A model generated the notes under the pieces. It was not told where the DNA came from and made no database searches. It worked only from the letters and a program-made list of their open reading frames with translations. Shown here piece after piece: positions 7,564 through 16,455 of a stretch of DNA of 64,000 nucleotides (the first letter of the stretch is position 1; every line of letters begins with the position of its first letter). Location of the stretch: contig NZ_QGTX01000001.1 of assembly GCF_003182485.1 (NCBI RefSeq), positions 3,054,001 to 3,118,000 on the forward strand, written 5' to 3'. The stretch is from Geodermatophilus normandii (GTDB taxonomy: Bacteria > Actinomycetota > Actinomycetes > Mycobacteriales > Geodermatophilaceae). A program made the translations under genes and the position numbers.

Positions 7564-8973
7564 ATGTCCCGCTCGGTCACGTCCCGGAACGACGCCGCCC
7601 CCGCCGCGGGCACCCCTGCCGCCCTGCAGCGGCGGACGCTGGCCGTCGTCGCGGCCAGCACCCTGGTCGTCCTCGCCGCCTTCGTCACCCCGCTGGCCAC
7701 CTCCGTCGCGACGGCGACCGACCTGGGCACCGGCGCGGGCGGGCAGGCGTGGCTGCTGTCGGCGATGAGCGTCGGGCTGGCCGCGGCGCTGCTGGTCACC
7801 GGCGCGGCCGCCGACGACCTGGGCCGCCGGCGGGTGTTCACCGCGGGTCTCGTGCTGCTGGCCGCCGGCGCCGCGCTGACGGCCGCCGCGGACTCCACCG
7901 GGGTCTTCGTCGCCGGCCGGCTCGTCGAGGGCGTGGGCGGAGCCGCGGTCCTCGCCTGCTCGCTCGGCCTGATCGCGCAGGTCTTCCCGCTGGGGCCCGC
8001 GCGCGCCCGGGCGGCGGCCGTGTGGGGCGCCGCCCTCGGGGCGGGCACCGGCGTCGGCGGCCTGGCCGCGGTGGTCCTCGACGGCGAGACCGGCTGGCGC
8101 GCCACGCACGCGGTCACCGCCGTCGTCACGCTGCTGCTGGCGGTCGCGGCGCGGCTGCTGCTGCCGCACGCCCCGCCGGGACGCCGTCCGCGGGTCGACG
8201 TCCCCGGGCCGGTGCTGCTCGTGGCCGCGGTGTGCTGCCTGCTCGTCGGGCTGGTGGCCACCCGGACCGGCGCGGGGACCGGCACCGTCGTCGGCCTGAT
8301 CGCCGGCGGCGTCGTGCTGGCGGCCGCCTTCGTCCTCGCCGAGAGCCGCGTGCGCGCGCCGATGGTCGACCTCGGGCTGTTCCGCGTGCGGGGGTTCGTC
8401 GCCGCGACGCTCGGCGCGCTGGTCACCGGCGCGGCCACCGTCGGGCTGATGTCGTTCCTGGCCACCGTGCTGCAGCGCGCCCTGGGCGAGAGCCTGCTGG
8501 CGGTGACGGTGCTCGTGCTGGTGTGGTCGGCGGTGGCGACGGCGACGTCGGTGGGGCTGCGCTGGCTGCCGGCGATCGACGGGCGGGTGCTGCTGGCCGG
8601 CGGCTTGGCGGTGTCGGCGGCGGGGCTGGCCGCGCTCGCCGTCCTCGACACCGGGAGCCGGGCCCTGTCCCTGCTGCCCGGGCTGGTCGTCCTCGGCGTC
8701 GGCTACGGGGCGGCCAACGCCGCGCTCGGCCGGGAGGCGGTGGCGCACGTGCCGGCGGAGCGGGCGGGCATGGGCAGCGGGGCGAACAACACCGCCCGCT
8801 ACCTCGGCGCCGCCGTCGGCGTCACCCTCGTCGTCCTGCTGGTGACCGCGGCCGCGCCCACCGGCACCGCGGCCGGGCTGCTCGCCGGGTGGGACGCCGC
8901 CGCGTTCGCCGGTGCCGGGCTCAGCGCGGCCGGCGCGCTGGCGGTGCTGGCACTGCGGCCGGCCCGCCGCTGA
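7564..8973 (+). CDS. MFS drug-efflux-type transporter (14-TM, DHA2-like)
   Basis: This 469-residue membrane protein is rich in hydrophobic helices; I count about 14. It has the MFS motif-A-like loop DDLGRRRVFTAG after helix 2 and the proton-antiporter-type stretch GAALGAGTGVGGLAAVVL near helix 5. The DHA2 family exports drugs, dyes and toxic metabolites using the proton gradient. The N-terminus is a short cytoplasmic segment starting at the ATG at 7564. It is transcribed divergently from the cupin and preceded by a strong palindrome, so it is probably repressor-controlled. The substrate is unknown. Confidence 0.85.
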   Translation: MSRSVTSRNDAAPAAGTPAALQRRTLAVVAASTLVVLAAFVTPLATSVATATDLGTGAGGQAWLLSAMSVGLAAALLVTGAAADDLGRRRVFTAGLVLLAAGAALTAAADSTGVFVAGRLVEGVGGAAVLACSLGLIAQVFPLGPARARAAAVWGAALGAGTGVGGLAAVVLDGETGWRATHAVTAVVTLLLAVAARLLLPHAPPGRRPRVDVPGPVLLVAAVCCLLVGLVATRTGAGTGTVVGLIAGGVVLAAAFVLAESRVRAPMVDLGLFRVRGFVAATLGALVTGAATVGLMSFLATVLQRALGESLLAVTVLVLVWSAVATATSVGLRWLPAIDGRVLLAGGLAVSAAGLAALAVLDTGSRALSLLPGLVVLGVGYGAANAALGREAVAHVPAERAGMGSGANNTARYLGAAVGVTLVVLLVTAAAPTGTAAGLLAGWDAAAFAGAGLSAAGALAVLALRPARR

Positions 8974-9186
8974 CGGCCGCTCGGGGACGACGGTCGGACA
9001 CCCGGCCCCCGCGGGCGGTGCCGGAGATCGTCGTCGCCCGGTAGCCCGTGGCGGCCGTGCAGGCGGCCAGCGCGAGGAGGTTGCGCACCCGGCGGTGGGC
9101 GTCCCCGGTCAGGTCCTCCGGTGGGACCGGTGCTGCGGCCACCCGGTGGTGCCAGGGCGGGGGTCCCGGTCCGTGGCGCGCGGCCG

Positions 9187-9202
9187 CGTGAGGCGACTCA
9201 CG
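9187..9202. promoter_or_regulatory. 6-bp inverted repeat upstream of the second MFS gene
   Basis: CGTGAG-GCGA-CTCACG lies 44 bases before the GTG at 9247, in the 273-bp gap after the first MFS gene. It could be an operator or a small hairpin. I see no other gene in this gap. Confidence 0.3.
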
Positions 9203-9246
9203 GGCGACGCGGGAACAAGCGGCGGGCGGTTGCTGTCGTCCACCAG

Positions 9247-10578
9247 GTGACGCCTCCGACCGACGCCCGCACCCCGCTGCGCGCCTACGCCGTGTGGCTC
9301 ACCGCGCTCGCCGCCTACGTCGTCGCCGTCTTCCACCGGGCCTCGCTGGGGGTGGCCGGGGTGGAGGCGCAGGAGCGGTTCTCCGCCGGCGCCTCGGCGA
9401 TCTCGCTGTTCCTGGTGCTGCAGCTGGCCGTGTACGCCGGCCTGCAGGTGCCCGTGGGCGTGGCGCTGGACCGCTTCGGGTCCCGCAGGCTCGTGCTCGC
9501 CGGCGGCCTGACGATGGCCGCCGGCCAGCTGGTCCTCGCGCTGGCCACCGACGTCCCCACCGCCGTCGCCGCCCGCGTGCTGGTGGGTGCCGGCGACGCG
9601 ATGACGTTCATCAGCGTGCTGCGGGTCGTGGGCTTCTGGTTCCCCGGCCGCACCGTCCCGCTGATCACCCAGCTCACCGGCATCCTCGGCCAGGTCGGGC
9701 AGATCCTGGCCGCCTATCCGCTGGTCGCGCTGCTGCACGCCGCCGGCTGGCGGGACACCTTCCTCGGCGCCGCCGCGGTGGGCGTGCTCGTCGTCGTCCT
9801 GGTGCTCACCACGCTGCGCGACGCCCCGCCCGGTGTGCCCACCGCGCCGCCCGCGGGGATGGCCGAGGTCCGGCGCAACCTGCTGCTGACCTGGCGGGAG
9901 TCCGGCACCCGGATCGGCCTCTACACGCACCTGGTCACCCAGTTCTCCGGCACGGTGTTCGCGCTGCTGTGGGGCTATCCCTTCCTCGTCGTCGGCCAGG
10001 GACTGTCGCCGGCGACGGCGGCCGGGCTGCTCACGCTGCTCGTCGTCGTGGGCATGGGGGTCGGGCCCGCGCTGGGCCGGTTGTGCGGGCGCTGGCCGCT
10101 GCGCCGCTCGGTGCTCGTCCTGTCGATCCTGGCGCTGACCGCCGGCACGTGGACCGTCGTCCTGCTGTGGCCCGGGCGGGCGCCGCTGTGGCTGCTCGTG
10201 TGGCTGGTCGTCGTCCTCGGCACCAACGGACCGGGCTCGATGATCGGCTTCGACTTCGCCCGCACCTGGAACCCGGCCGAGCGGCAGGGCAGCGCCAGCG
10301 GCGTGGTCAACGTCGGCGGGTTCGTCGCCTCGCTGCTGACCATCCTCGCCATCGGCGCGGTGCTCGACGTCCTCACGCCCGGCGCCTCGACCGACTACGA
10401 CCTGGGCGCCTTCCGCGCCGCGTTCGCCGTCCAGTACGTGTTCTGGGCGATCGGCCTGGTCGGCGTGCTCCGGCACCGCCGGGCGCTGCGCGCGCGGCTG
10501 GCGCGCGACGGCGTCGTCCTCGCGCCGCTGGTCACCGCCGTGAGCGCCCGGCTGCGGGGCGGGTCCGCCTACCGCTGA
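9247..10578 (+). CDS. MFS transporter (12-TM)
   Basis: This 443-residue protein has about 12 transmembrane helices. Motif A reads GVALDRFGSRRLVLAGG between helices 2 and 3, and FAVQYVFWAIGLVGVL marks a late helix. The loop WFPGRTVPLITQLTGILGQVGQI around helix 5 is typical of anion or organic-acid MFS carriers. The GTG at 9247 puts the first helix about ten residues in. There is no convincing Shine-Dalgarno sequence, so the start is less certain than the frame. The substrate is not predictable. Confidence 0.82.
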   Translation: MTPPTDARTPLRAYAVWLTALAAYVVAVFHRASLGVAGVEAQERFSAGASAISLFLVLQLAVYAGLQVPVGVALDRFGSRRLVLAGGLTMAAGQLVLALATDVPTAVAARVLVGAGDAMTFISVLRVVGFWFPGRTVPLITQLTGILGQVGQILAAYPLVALLHAAGWRDTFLGAAAVGVLVVVLVLTTLRDAPPGVPTAPPAGMAEVRRNLLLTWRESGTRIGLYTHLVTQFSGTVFALLWGYPFLVVGQGLSPATAAGLLTLLVVVGMGVGPALGRLCGRWPLRRSVLVLSILALTAGTWTVVLLWPGRAPLWLLVWLVVVLGTNGPGSMIGFDFARTWNPAERQGSASGVVNVGGFVASLLTILAIGAVLDVLTPGASTDYDLGAFRAAFAVQYVFWAIGLVGVLRHRRALRARLARDGVVLAPLVTAVSARLRGGSAYR

Positions 10579-10618
10579 CCCGTCGCCCCCGGCGTCCGAC
10601 GTACGCCGGGCGGTCGCC

Positions 10619-10780
10619 GTGGACGCCTACCGCCCGGTCGCCTGGATCGACTTCGCGGTGCCGGCGGTCGGCGCCACCGCGGCCCGCACCGGGCTGCTGG
10701 TGGTCGCGGTCTCCACCGACCTCGACCGGATCCTCGCGATCCCCGCGCTGCCGCGCCGGGCCGCGGCCGCCTCCGGCTGA
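10619..10780 (+). pseudogene. possible remnant of an actinobacterial integral membrane protein
   Basis: A 53-residue frame from GTG 10619 reads VDAYRPVAWIDFAVPAVGAT, then a hydrophobic stretch (TGLLVVAVSTDLDRILAIPA) and LPRRAAAASG before the stop. The pattern TGLLxVAVSxxLxRILAxPxLPxRA resembles the first helix and loop of a small actinobacterial membrane protein family that normally continues through several more helices. Here the frame stops right after that block. It may be a truncated copy, or a genuine short peptide. The family comparison is from memory. Confidence 0.4.
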
Positions 10781-10821
10781 CCGCTCGCGCCGCCGGTACC
10801 GGTCCGGGCAGGATCCCCGGC

Positions 10822-12365
10822 ATGGACGTCGTGGTCGGGCTGGACAGCGGGACGACGGCGACCAAGGCGGTCACCGCGGGCACCGACGGGCGGGTCCGCG
10901 ACCTGGTCAGCGTCGGCTACCCGCTGTCGGTGCCGGCCCCGGGCCGCGCCGAGCTGGACGCGCAGCGCCTGGCCGGTGCCGCCGTCGAGGCCCTGGCCGC
11001 CGTCTCGGCCGCCGCCCGCCAGCGCGGCGACCGGGTGGTCGGGATCTGCCTGTCGGCCGCGATGCACGGCCTGGTCCCCATGGACGACGACGGCCGTCCG
11101 CTCGGCCCGCTCGTGACCTGGGCCGACGACCGCGCCGCGGGGTTCGCCGAGGCCCTGCGCGCCGACGGCCGGGCCGGTGGCCTGCACGCCCGCACCGGGA
11201 CGCCGGTGCACCCGATGTCGCCGCTGCTCAAGCTCGCCTCGCTGCGGGCCGAGGACCCCGACCGCCTGGCGTCGGTGCCGCGCTGGGGCGGGGTCAAGGA
11301 GCTCGTGGTGTCGGCGCTGCGCGGCGGGCCGCAGGTGCTCGACCGCTCCTGCGCCTCGTCGACCGGGCTGTACGGCATCCGCAGCGGCGCCTGGGACGCC
11401 GAGGCGCTGCACGTGGCCGGCGTCCGCCCCGAGCAGCTGGGCGAGGTGCTGCCGACGACGACGGTGCTGGAGGGCCTGCGCCCCGACGTCGTCGCGGCCA
11501 CCGGGCTGCCCGCGGACACACCCCTGGTCCTCGGCGCCTCCGACGGCGTGCTGGCCAACCTCGGCATCGGCGCGGTCCGCCCCGAGGTCGCCGCCGTCTC
11601 ACTGGGCACCAGCGGCGCGATGCGGGTCGTCGTCCCGGCGCCGACGGTCGACCCCGCGAACCGGCTGTTCTGCTACGCGCTCACCGACGACCACTGGGTG
11701 GTCGGCGGTGCGGTCAACAACGGCGGCTCGGTGGTGCGGTGGGCGGCGCAGGCCCTCGCCGGCGGGGAGGGACTGACGGGGGAGGACGCCGACGACCTCG
11801 ACGCCCGGCTGCTCGAGGAGGCCGCGGGCGTCCCGCCGGCAGCGCGGGGCTGCTGTGCCTGCCCTACCTGCTGGGGGAGCGGGCGCCGTGGTGGCGCTCC
11901 GGCCTGCGCGGCGCCTACGTCGGGCTGCGCCGCGAGCACCGCCGCGGGCACCTGGTGCGCGCCGCCGTCGAGGGCGTCTGCCAGCAGCTGGCGCTGGTCC
12001 GCGACGCGTTCTCGGCCACCGGCCTGCCGGTGCGCGAGGTGCGCGCCACCGGCGGCGCGGTCGCCTCCTCGCTGTGGGTGCGGACGCTGGCCGCGGCGCT
12101 GGACCTGCCGGTGCGGGTGGCCGACTCACCCGAGGGCACCGGCCTGGGCGCGTGCCTGCTCGGCCTGCACGCCCTGGGCGCGCTGCCCGACCTCGACGAG
12201 GCGACGGCACTGGTCGGCGTCTCCGACCCCGTCGAGCCCGACCCCGCGGCCGCCGGCCTCTACCGCCGGATGCGCCCGCTGGTCGAGCAGTCGGCCCGCG
12301 CGCTGGCCGACGTCCTCACCACCCTCGACGCACTCGACGACACCCCGTCGGACAACCCCGCCTGA
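10822..12365 (+). pseudogene. gntK: FGGY-family gluconokinase, broken by a one-base frameshift
   Basis: The N-terminal part (from ATG 10822) has the FGGY motifs GLDSGTTATKAV and SAAMHGLVPMDDDG, plus RTGTPVHPMSPLLKL, which is characteristic of Gram-positive gluconate kinases. It also has LGTSGAM. At 11836-11838 the frame shifts: the text before ends in GVPP, and the next frame continues GSAGLLCLPYLLGERAPWW and runs through ATGGAVASSLW to the stop at 12365. Restoring one base would give about 514 residues, the normal length. The enzyme would phosphorylate gluconate to 6-phosphogluconate, matching the GntP permease 18 bases downstream. It is either a recent pseudogene or a sequencing error. Confidence 0.85.
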
Positions 12366-12383
12366 CCCCCTGGAGGATCCGCC

Positions 12384-13847
12384 GTGCCCGAGGTCGAACC
12401 GGCGCTGGGCGCCGGCCCGCTGCTCGTCATCGCCGCCGTGGCGGTGGGCGTCCTGCTGTTCCTCATCATGAAGCTGAAGCTGCACGCCTTCCTGGCGCTG
12501 ATCCTCGTCAGCCTGCTGGTGGCGCTGGCGACGCAGATCCCGCTCGAGGACGTCGTCACCACGCTGACCACCGGCTTCGGCGGCACGCTGGCCAACGTCG
12601 CGCTGCTCGTGGGGCTGGGCGCGATGCTCGGCCGGCTGCTCGAGCACAGCGGCGGCGCCCAGGTGCTCGCCGACACCCTCATCGGCCGCTTCGGCGAGAA
12701 GCGCGCCCCGCTGGCCCTCGGCGTGGCCGCGCTGCTGTTCGGCTTCCCGATCTTCTTCGACGCCGGGCTCGTGGTCTTCCTGCCGATCGTGTTCACCGTC
12801 GCGCGCCGGCTGGGCGGCTCGCTGCTCACGTACGGGCTGCCGACGGCCGGCGCCTTCGCGGTGATGCACGCCTTCGTGCCGCCGCACCCCGGGCCGGTCG
12901 CCGCGGCCGAGCTCGTCGGGGCCGACATCGGGCTGGTCCTGGTGTTCGGGCTGCTCATCGGCCTGCCCACCTGGTACCTGGGCGGCTACCTGTTCGGTCT
13001 CTGGGCCGGCCGCCGCTACGACGTCGCGGTCCCGCCGTCGGAGGAGGACGACGTGCCGTCGACCCCGGAGGCCCCCGAGGGGACCGTGGCCGGCACGGCA
13101 CCGGGGACGGCGGACGCCTCCGGAGGCCGCCGCACGGAGACGGTCACGCGGCCGGCGCCTCCCGGGTTCGGCACCGTGCTGGGCATCCTGCTGCTGCCCC
13201 TGGTGCTGATCTTCCTCAACACCGGGCTGACCACGCTGGCCACCGCGGGCGCGCTGGAGGAGTCCTCGTTCGTCGTGCGGGCCGGTCAGCTGCTCGGGGC
13301 CACCCCCGTCGCGCTGCTGGTCACCGTGCTGGTGGCGATGGTGGTGCTGGGTCGCCGTCGCGGGGAGAGCGGCGCCGAGGTGGAGTCGATCGTCAACAGC
13401 GCCCTGGGCCCGGTCTGCGCGATCATCCTGATCACCGGCGCCGGCGGCATGTTCGGCGGCGTGCTGCGCGCGAGCGGCATCGGCGAGGCGCTGGCCGACG
13501 TCCTCGGCGACATCGGCCTGCCGGTGATCGTGGCCGCGTTCGTCATCTCCGTGGTGCTGCGGGTCGCCCAGGGGTCGGCGACGGTCGCCCTCACCACCAC
13601 CGCCGGCCTGATCGCGCCGGTCGTGGAGGCCACCGACGGCCTGTCCTCGATCGACCTGGCCCTGATCGTCATCGCGATCGCCGGCGGCGCGACGGTGCTC
13701 TCCCACGTCAACGACTCGGGGTTCTGGCTGGTCAGCCGGTTCTTCCAGATGGACGAGAAGACGACGCTGAAGACCTGGACGGTCATGGAGACGCTGCTCG
13801 GGACCATCGGGTTCGTGCTCGCATTTGTGCTGAGCCTCTTCCTGTAG
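12384..13847 (+). CDS. gntP: gluconate:H+ symporter, GntP family
   Basis: This 487-residue polytopic protein has GntP hallmarks: FGGTLANVALLVGLGAMLGRLLE in the first half, FPIFFDAGLVVFLPI, and a late HVNDSGFWLVSRFF block, which is among the most conserved in the family. A Pro/Glu-rich loop near residues 215-255 joins the halves. The GTG at 12384 has TGGAGG at 12371-12376. It imports gluconate or a related sugar acid, and sits immediately after the gluconokinase, forming a gntK-gntP operon. The permease is intact although the kinase is frameshifted. Confidence 0.9.
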   Translation: MPEVEPALGAGPLLVIAAVAVGVLLFLIMKLKLHAFLALILVSLLVALATQIPLEDVVTTLTTGFGGTLANVALLVGLGAMLGRLLEHSGGAQVLADTLIGRFGEKRAPLALGVAALLFGFPIFFDAGLVVFLPIVFTVARRLGGSLLTYGLPTAGAFAVMHAFVPPHPGPVAAAELVGADIGLVLVFGLLIGLPTWYLGGYLFGLWAGRRYDVAVPPSEEDDVPSTPEAPEGTVAGTAPGTADASGGRRTETVTRPAPPGFGTVLGILLLPLVLIFLNTGLTTLATAGALEESSFVVRAGQLLGATPVALLVTVLVAMVVLGRRRGESGAEVESIVNSALGPVCAIILITGAGGMFGGVLRASGIGEALADVLGDIGLPVIVAAFVISVVLRVAQGSATVALTTTAGLIAPVVEATDGLSSIDLALIVIAIAGGATVLSHVNDSGFWLVSRFFQMDEKTTLKTWTVMETLLGTIGFVLAFVLSLFL

Positions 13848-13850
13848 CAC

Positions 13851-13891
13851 CGCCGTCCGCGATCCCGCGCCCGTCCGGGACGCGGACGGCG
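13851..13891 (+). terminator. 11-bp hairpin after gntP
   Basis: CGCCGTCCGCG (13851-13861) pairs exactly with CGCGGACGGCG (13881-13891), four bases after the gntP stop. The loop contains a second small stem. Confidence 0.6.
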
Positions 13892-13948
13892 CCGTTCCGG
13901 GCCACGATGACGACCCGGACCGGGGGCAGCAGCGGAGAGGGGTTCGTC

Positions 13949-15523
13949 ATGAGGGGTGCGGCGCGGGCCGCGGTGGCCGGGCTGGGGGCGGTGGCGGCGG
14001 TGGCCGCCCGGGACCTGGTGCAGCGGGAGCACACCCTGCTGCGCAACTTCCCGGTGCTGGGCCACGCCCGCTACCTGCTGGAGTCGATCGGCCCGGAGCT
14101 GCGGCAGTACCTGGTGGCCGGCAACAACGAGGAACGCCCCTTCACCCGCGACCAGCGGCGCTGGGTGTACGCCTCGGCCAAGGGCGAGAACAACTACTTC
14201 GGCTTCGGCACCGACAACGACCTCGAGTACACGGCCGGCTACCCGGTCATCAACCACCGCACGTTCGGCCGGGCCGTCCCGCCGTCGCACCCGCACTCGG
14301 CCGCCGACGTGGCGCTGCCCTCGGCGAAGGTCCTCGGCGGCCCCCGGGGCCGGGCGCGGGCGTTCCGGCCGGCGTCGGCGGTCAACGTGTCGGCGATGAG
14401 CTTCGGCTCGCTGTCCGGAGCCGCCGTCGAGGCGCTCAACCGCGGCGCGGCGCTGGCGGGGTGCCTGCACAACACCGGCGAGGGCGGCCTGTCGGTGCAC
14501 CACCGGCACGGCGGGGAGCTGGTGTTCCAGATCGGCACCGCGTACTTCGGCTGCCGCGACGAGGCCGGCCGCTTCGACCTCGACCGGCTCACGGACCTCG
14601 TGGCCGGCGCGCCGGTGCGGGCGCTGGAGGTCAAGCTCAGCCAGGGCGCCAAGCCCGGCCTCGGCGGCGTGCTGCCGGCGGCGAAGGTGTCGGCCGAGAT
14701 CGCCGCGGCGCGCGGGGTGCCGGAGGGCGTGGACTGCGTCAGCCCGTCGCGGCACGCGGAGTTCAGCGACGTCGACAGCCTGCTCGACTGGGTGGAGCTG
14801 CTCGCCGCCGAGACCGGCCTGCCGGTGGGCATCAAGTCCGCCGTCGGCGACATGCGGTTCTGGGAAGAGCTCACCGAGCTGATGGCGACCACCGGCCGGG
14901 GCGTGGACTTCGTGACCGTCGACGGCGGCGAGGGCGGCACGGGCGCCGCGCCGCTGATCTTCACCGACTCGGTGTCCCTGCCCTTCCAGCTCGGCTTCGC
15001 CCGGGTGTACTCCGCCTTCGCCCGCCGCGGCCTGGCCGAGCAGGTCACGTTCGTCGGCGGCGGCAAGCTCGGCCTGCCCGACAACGCGGTCGTGGCCTTC
15101 GCGCTCGGCTGCGACATGGTCAACATCGCCCGCGAGGCGATGCTGGCGATCGGGTGCATCCAGGCGCAGAAGTGCCACACCGACACCTGCCCGACCGGCG
15201 TCGCCACGCAGAACGCCTGGCTGGCGCACGGGCTGGACCCGGCCCTGAAGTCCGTGCGGCTGGCCAACTACGTGGCCACGCTGCGCCGCGACCTGCTCAA
15301 GGTGGCCGAGGCGTGCGGCGTCGAGCACCCGGGGCTGATCGACACCGGCTCGGTCGAGGTGCTGACCGGGCGGACGGCGTCGACCCCGCTCGGGGAGGTC
15401 TACGGGTACGAGCCGGACTGGGGGCTGCCCTCGGCCGCCGACCGGGCCGAGATCGTCCGCATCATGACCGCCGACGCGCCCCAGGGCGGCTCGGCGACCC
15501 CGTCGGAGGACGCGGTCGGCTGA
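13949..15523 (+). CDS. FMN-binding glutamate-synthase-like protein
   Basis: This 524-residue protein begins with a short hydrophobic segment (AAVAGLGAVAAVAA), then carries the glutamate synthase FMN domain: SAMSFGSLSG, NTGEGGLS, KLSQGAKPGLGG, GVDFVTVDGGEGGTG and the cysteine cluster CIQAQKCHTDTCPTG that binds 3Fe-4S in GltB. There is no glutaminase (GATase) domain, as in YerD-type stand-alone proteins. Those are thought to act in amino-group or redox chemistry, but the true substrate is not established. It probably sits at the membrane through the N-terminal helix. A hairpin separates it from the converging small gene. Confidence 0.88.
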   Translation: MRGAARAAVAGLGAVAAVAARDLVQREHTLLRNFPVLGHARYLLESIGPELRQYLVAGNNEERPFTRDQRRWVYASAKGENNYFGFGTDNDLEYTAGYPVINHRTFGRAVPPSHPHSAADVALPSAKVLGGPRGRARAFRPASAVNVSAMSFGSLSGAAVEALNRGAALAGCLHNTGEGGLSVHHRHGGELVFQIGTAYFGCRDEAGRFDLDRLTDLVAGAPVRALEVKLSQGAKPGLGGVLPAAKVSAEIAAARGVPEGVDCVSPSRHAEFSDVDSLLDWVELLAAETGLPVGIKSAVGDMRFWEELTELMATTGRGVDFVTVDGGEGGTGAAPLIFTDSVSLPFQLGFARVYSAFARRGLAEQVTFVGGGKLGLPDNAVVAFALGCDMVNIAREAMLAIGCIQAQKCHTDTCPTGVATQNAWLAHGLDPALKSVRLANYVATLRRDLLKVAEACGVEHPGLIDTGSVEVLTGRTASTPLGEVYGYEPDWGLPSAADRAEIVRIMTADAPQGGSATPSEDAVG

Positions 15524-15526
15524 CGA

Positions 15527-15550
15527 CCCCGGGCGGGGGACCGCCCGGGG
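15527..15550. terminator. 10-bp bidirectional hairpin
   Basis: CCCCGGGCGG and CCGCCCGGGG pair perfectly around a GGGA loop, between the glutamate-synthase-like gene (stop 15523) and the minus-strand zinc-ribbon gene (stop at 15562). Confidence 0.65.
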
Positions 15551-15561
15551 GCGCCGGCACC

Positions 15562-15732
15562 TCAGGCGGCGTCCGGTCCGGCGGCGATCCGGAGGGCGGC
15601 GGGCCGGCCGACCACGACCACCGGCCCGCCGCAGTTCCAGCACAGCGGGTCGGCGCTCCCGCGCTCACGGGCGTCCTGACCGCCCACCTCGCACGGCGCG
15701 CACGTCCAGATGACCTCGATCCGGTGTTCCAC
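15562..15732 (-). CDS. small CxxC...CxxC zinc-ribbon protein
   Basis: This encodes 56 residues from GTG 15732, with GGAG six bases upstream. The sequence contains TCAPC near residue 10 and CWNCGG near residue 31, a four-cysteine arrangement typical of a small zinc ribbon. The C-terminus ends in an Ala-rich tail. No enzyme domain fits. It follows the FMN reductase on the same strand with an 84-base gap, so it could be the last gene of that operon. It is too short for routine gene finders. The function is unknown. Confidence 0.65.
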   Translation of the reverse strand: MEHRIEVIWTCAPCEVGGQDARERGSADPLCWNCGGPVVVVGRPAALRIAAGPDAA

Positions 15733-15816
15733 CGATGGCTCCCCGGTTCTCCCTCCGCGGCCACCGGCTGTTCGATGCCGGCGGGTGGGTACCCCGCTCG
15801 CCGCCGCCGAACCGGG

Positions 15817-16455
15817 TCAGGCCTCGCCGCGGAGGAGCTGCTCGAAGGAGGGGACGTCGGTGAACGGGTCGGCCGGGCGGGCCGACGCGGGCCGGCCGGT
15901 GACGACGTCGGCCAGCTCGCCGGCGGCGCGGGTGATCCGCCGGCCCAGCTCCAGGCTGGTGCCGGCGCTGCCGGTGCCGTCACCGCCGGCCCAGTCCTCG
16001 CTCGCCGCGAACACCGCCGTCGGCACGGGCACCGCACGCAGGTGGCTGAACAGCGGCCGCATCGCGTGCTCGAGCACCAGCGAGTGCCGGGCGGTGCCCG
16101 CGGTGGCGGCCATCAGCACCGGCTTGCCGGTGAGCGCGTCCTTCTCCAGCACGTCGACGAAGGACTTGAACAGGCCGCTGTAGGAGGCGGTGAACACCGG
16201 GGTGACGGCGATGAGCGCGTCCGCGCCGGTGACCGTCTCCACCGCCGCGCGCAGCGCCGCGTTCGGGAAGCCGGTGACGAAGGCGTCGGCGACGTCGCGG
16301 GCGTGCTCGCGCAGCTCGACGACCTCGACGGTGGCGTCCTCGCCCCGCTCGCGCAGGGCGGCCACGGTCGCCGCCGTCAGCCGGTCGGCCAGCAGCCGCG
16401 TCGACGACGGGACCGACAGGCCGGCGCTGAGGACGGCCAGGGTGCGGGTGGTCAC
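15817..16455 (-). CDS. NAD(P)H-dependent FMN reductase (CE1759 type)
   Basis: This 212-residue flavodoxin-like protein opens TTRTLAVLSAGLSVPSSTRLL, the FMN-phosphate loop, with TPVFTASYSGLFKSFVDVL in the middle as in NADPH-dependent FMN reductases. The GTG start overlaps the stop of the upstream LLM gene by four bases (GTGA at 16452-16455), implying translational coupling. The likely job is to supply reduced FMN to the LLM-class monooxygenase encoded just before it. The 'CE1759' label is the family name used for this partner reductase. Confidence 0.87.
   Translation of the reverse strand: MTTRTLAVLSAGLSVPSSTRLLADRLTAATVAALRERGEDATVEVVELREHARDVADAFVTGFPNAALRAAVETVTGADALIAVTPVFTASYSGLFKSFVDVLEKDALTGKPVLMAATAGTARHSLVLEHAMRPLFSHLRAVPVPTAVFAASEDWAGGDGTGSAGTSLELGRRITRAAGELADVVTGRPASARPADPFTDVPSFEQLLRGEA

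Noticed and set aside
8921..9142. Possible 73-residue minus-strand gene in the gap after the first MFS gene
   Set aside because: It overlaps the end of the MFS gene, has no ribosome site and no recognisable motif. The gap looks non-coding.
9212..9240. GGAAC followed by GTCGTC upstream of the second MFS gene, like an ECF sigma promoter
   Set aside because: The gap between the elements is longer than the usual 16-17 bases, and short GC-rich matches are common by chance.
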